DNA of 13,332 nt, from NCBI GenBank assembly GCA_032127075.1, contig JAQAZZ010000005.1, positions 1-13,332 on the forward strand, written 5' to 3'. Source of the stretch: GCA-2699445 sp032127075 (GTDB lineage: Bacteria > Actinomycetota > Actinomycetes > S36-B12 > GCA-2699445). Made by a program: the position numbers and the translations under genes. Positions 12,361 to 13,332 of this stretch are shown here, one piece after another. A model generated the notes under the pieces. It saw only the letters and a program-made list of their open reading frames with translations, was not told the origin of the DNA and ran no database searches. Position 1 is the first letter of the stretch, and every line of letters starts with the position of its first letter.

Positions 12361-13332
12361 TCACTCACCGGTGTCGGGGTCCTGGGGGATGGCACCGGGA
12401 CCCCGCTTGCGCTGCGAGCGGCTCTTCTTCTTCGGCTGGTTGCGGGGCGGCGGTGGCGGGTTGTCAGCTTCCAGGGCCTCTTCGACGCTGGGCGCCTCCC
12501 CCCGGCGCACCGCCTTGCGAGCCTCCTTCTCCTTCTTGCGGGCTTCCCAGGCCGCATAGGCAGGAGTGTTCGGCTGCGGGTTGTTGCGAATTACGTAGAA
12601 CTGTTGGCCCATTGACCACACATTCGTGGAGAACCAGTAGATGAGAACACCGATCGGGAAGTTGATCCCGCCGATTCCGAACATCAAGGGGAACACGTAG
12701 AGCAGGATCTTCTGCTGCCGAACGATCGGGTTGTCCGCCGCCATATTCTTCATGATCATCTGGCGTTGAGTCGTGAACGTGGTCGACACCATCAGGATGA
12801 TCAGCACAAACGTGACAATCCGGGTGGCCGTGGGGCTGAAGCCGTCCACGGCGACCTCGTCGGCACCGAGGAAGGTGCCATAGAGCGGGGCGTTGAAGAT
12901 CGACGCCTCGCGGGCCTGCTCGAACAGCCCGGCGTACTGGTCCCACTTGAAGACACCCTCTGGCGTGTTCGTCGCGATGCCCTGCAGCACGGAGAAGAGG
13001 GCGAAGAAGATCGGCATCTGCAACAGAATCGGCAGACAAGACGACAGCGGATTGGTACCGGTCTCCCGGTACAGCTTCATCATCTCCTGCGACTGCCGCT
13101 CCCGGTCGCCGGAGTACTTCTTCTGGATCTCTTTGATCTGCGGCTGGATCAGCTGCATGTTGCGCTGGGCTTTGATCTGTTTGACGAACAGCGGGATCAA
13201 CAGGACCCGGATGACGATGACCAGGCCCACGATCGACAGCACCCAGGTCCAACCGCTGGCCGGATCCATCCCCACCAGGTCAAGCAGCTGGTGGCACTGA
13301 ACAAGGATCCAGGAAACGCCGGTGCGCAACCA
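12361..13332 (-). CDS. yidC: Membrane protein insertase YidC, 5' end outside window
   Basis: 323 residues are visible; the frame is open to the right edge. A TTG at 13329 could be read as a start, but actinobacterial YidC proteins have about 10-15 more residues before the WILVQCHQLL stretch, so the true start lies beyond the window. This is the five-helix YidC/Oxa1/Alb3 insertase. The first core helix (about 28-50) carries the groove arginine (Arg42 of the visible part) in VIRVLLIPLFVKQIKAQRNMQ. A cytosolic hairpin follows (about 55-95, coiled-coil-like IQPQIKEIQKKY), then helices at about 98-120, 170-188, 208-226 and 228-248. The C-terminal tail (from about 262) is rich in Lys and Arg with a run of prolines, as in actinobacterial YidC, which uses it near the ribosome. 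jag follows in the same operon. Confidence 0.94.
   Translation of the reverse strand, partial: WLRTGVSWILVQCHQLLDLVGMDPASGWTWVLSIVGLVIVIRVLLIPLFVKQIKAQRNMQLIQPQIKEIQKKYSGDRERQSQEMMKLYRETGTNPLSSCLPILLQMPIFFALFSVLQGIATNTPEGVFKWDQYAGLFEQAREASIFNAPLYGTFLGADEVAVDGFSPTATRIVTFVLIILMVSTTFTTQRQMIMKNMAADNPIVRQQKILLYVFPLMFGIGGINFPIGVLIYWFSTNVWSMGQQFYVIRNNPQPNTPAYAAWEARKKEKEARKAVRRGEAPSVEEALEADNPPPPPRNQPKKKSRSQRKRGPGAIPQDPDTGE

Noticed and set aside
1..13332. Mobile elements, CRISPR arrays, tRNA or rRNA genes, riboswitches, toxin-antitoxin or defence genes
   Set aside because: I looked for terminal repeats, spaced direct repeats, transposase motifs and structured RNA signatures and found none. The gene order is conserved origin-flank DNA without signs of insertion.

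Overview
The window is a block of high-GC actinobacterial (Actinomycetota) chromosome from the flank of the replication origin. The gene order is murJ, MviN-type pseudokinase, sigM, anti-sigma factor, trxB, trxA, cwlM, then parB, parA, rsmG, jag and yidC on the opposite strand. This is the order long known beside dnaA in mycobacteria and relatives, where rnpA, rpmH, dnaA and oriC follow just beyond yidC. GTG starts are frequent, third codon positions are GC-rich, and several starts look leaderless or nearly so. I cannot assign a genus from the sequence alone.

Left part, plus strand (1-6193): the 3' end of murJ (lipid II flippase); a separate gene for a membrane pseudokinase with an extracytoplasmic discoidin-like domain, which mycobacteria carry fused to MurJ; an ECF sigma factor (SigM) overlapping its transmembrane anti-sigma factor; the thioredoxin reductase and thioredoxin genes behind a SigR/SigH-type promoter; and cwlM, overlapping trxA by 4 nt. 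CwlM here has lost the catalytic residues of the amidase family, so with the pseudokinase the cluster encodes two enzyme-like proteins that probably regulate peptidoglycan synthesis without catalysis.

Middle (6194-8712): a 49-codon minus-strand gene for a single-pass membrane protein with a leaderless-type promoter, then two plus-strand genes, a fold-type I aminotransferase of the 2-aminoadipate/MocR-like group and a D-alanine--D-alanine ligase homologue.

Right part, minus strand (8714-13332): yidC (5' end cut by the window edge), jag, rsmG, parA and parB. Three parS sites lie within 0.9 kb: between rsmG and parA, inside the 5' end of parA, and across the start of rsmG. The parA-parB gap is 231 bp and holds a tandem pair of DnaA-box sequences plus a third one, all in the same orientation. 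ParA, ParB and parS together form the origin-segregation system.

Most of the window is conserved housekeeping DNA with no mobile elements, CRISPR arrays, tRNA or rRNA genes seen. The points most worth checking are the small membrane gene, the DnaA boxes between parA and parB, the MurJ/pseudokinase split, and the inactivated CwlM without the mycobacterial phospho-tail.
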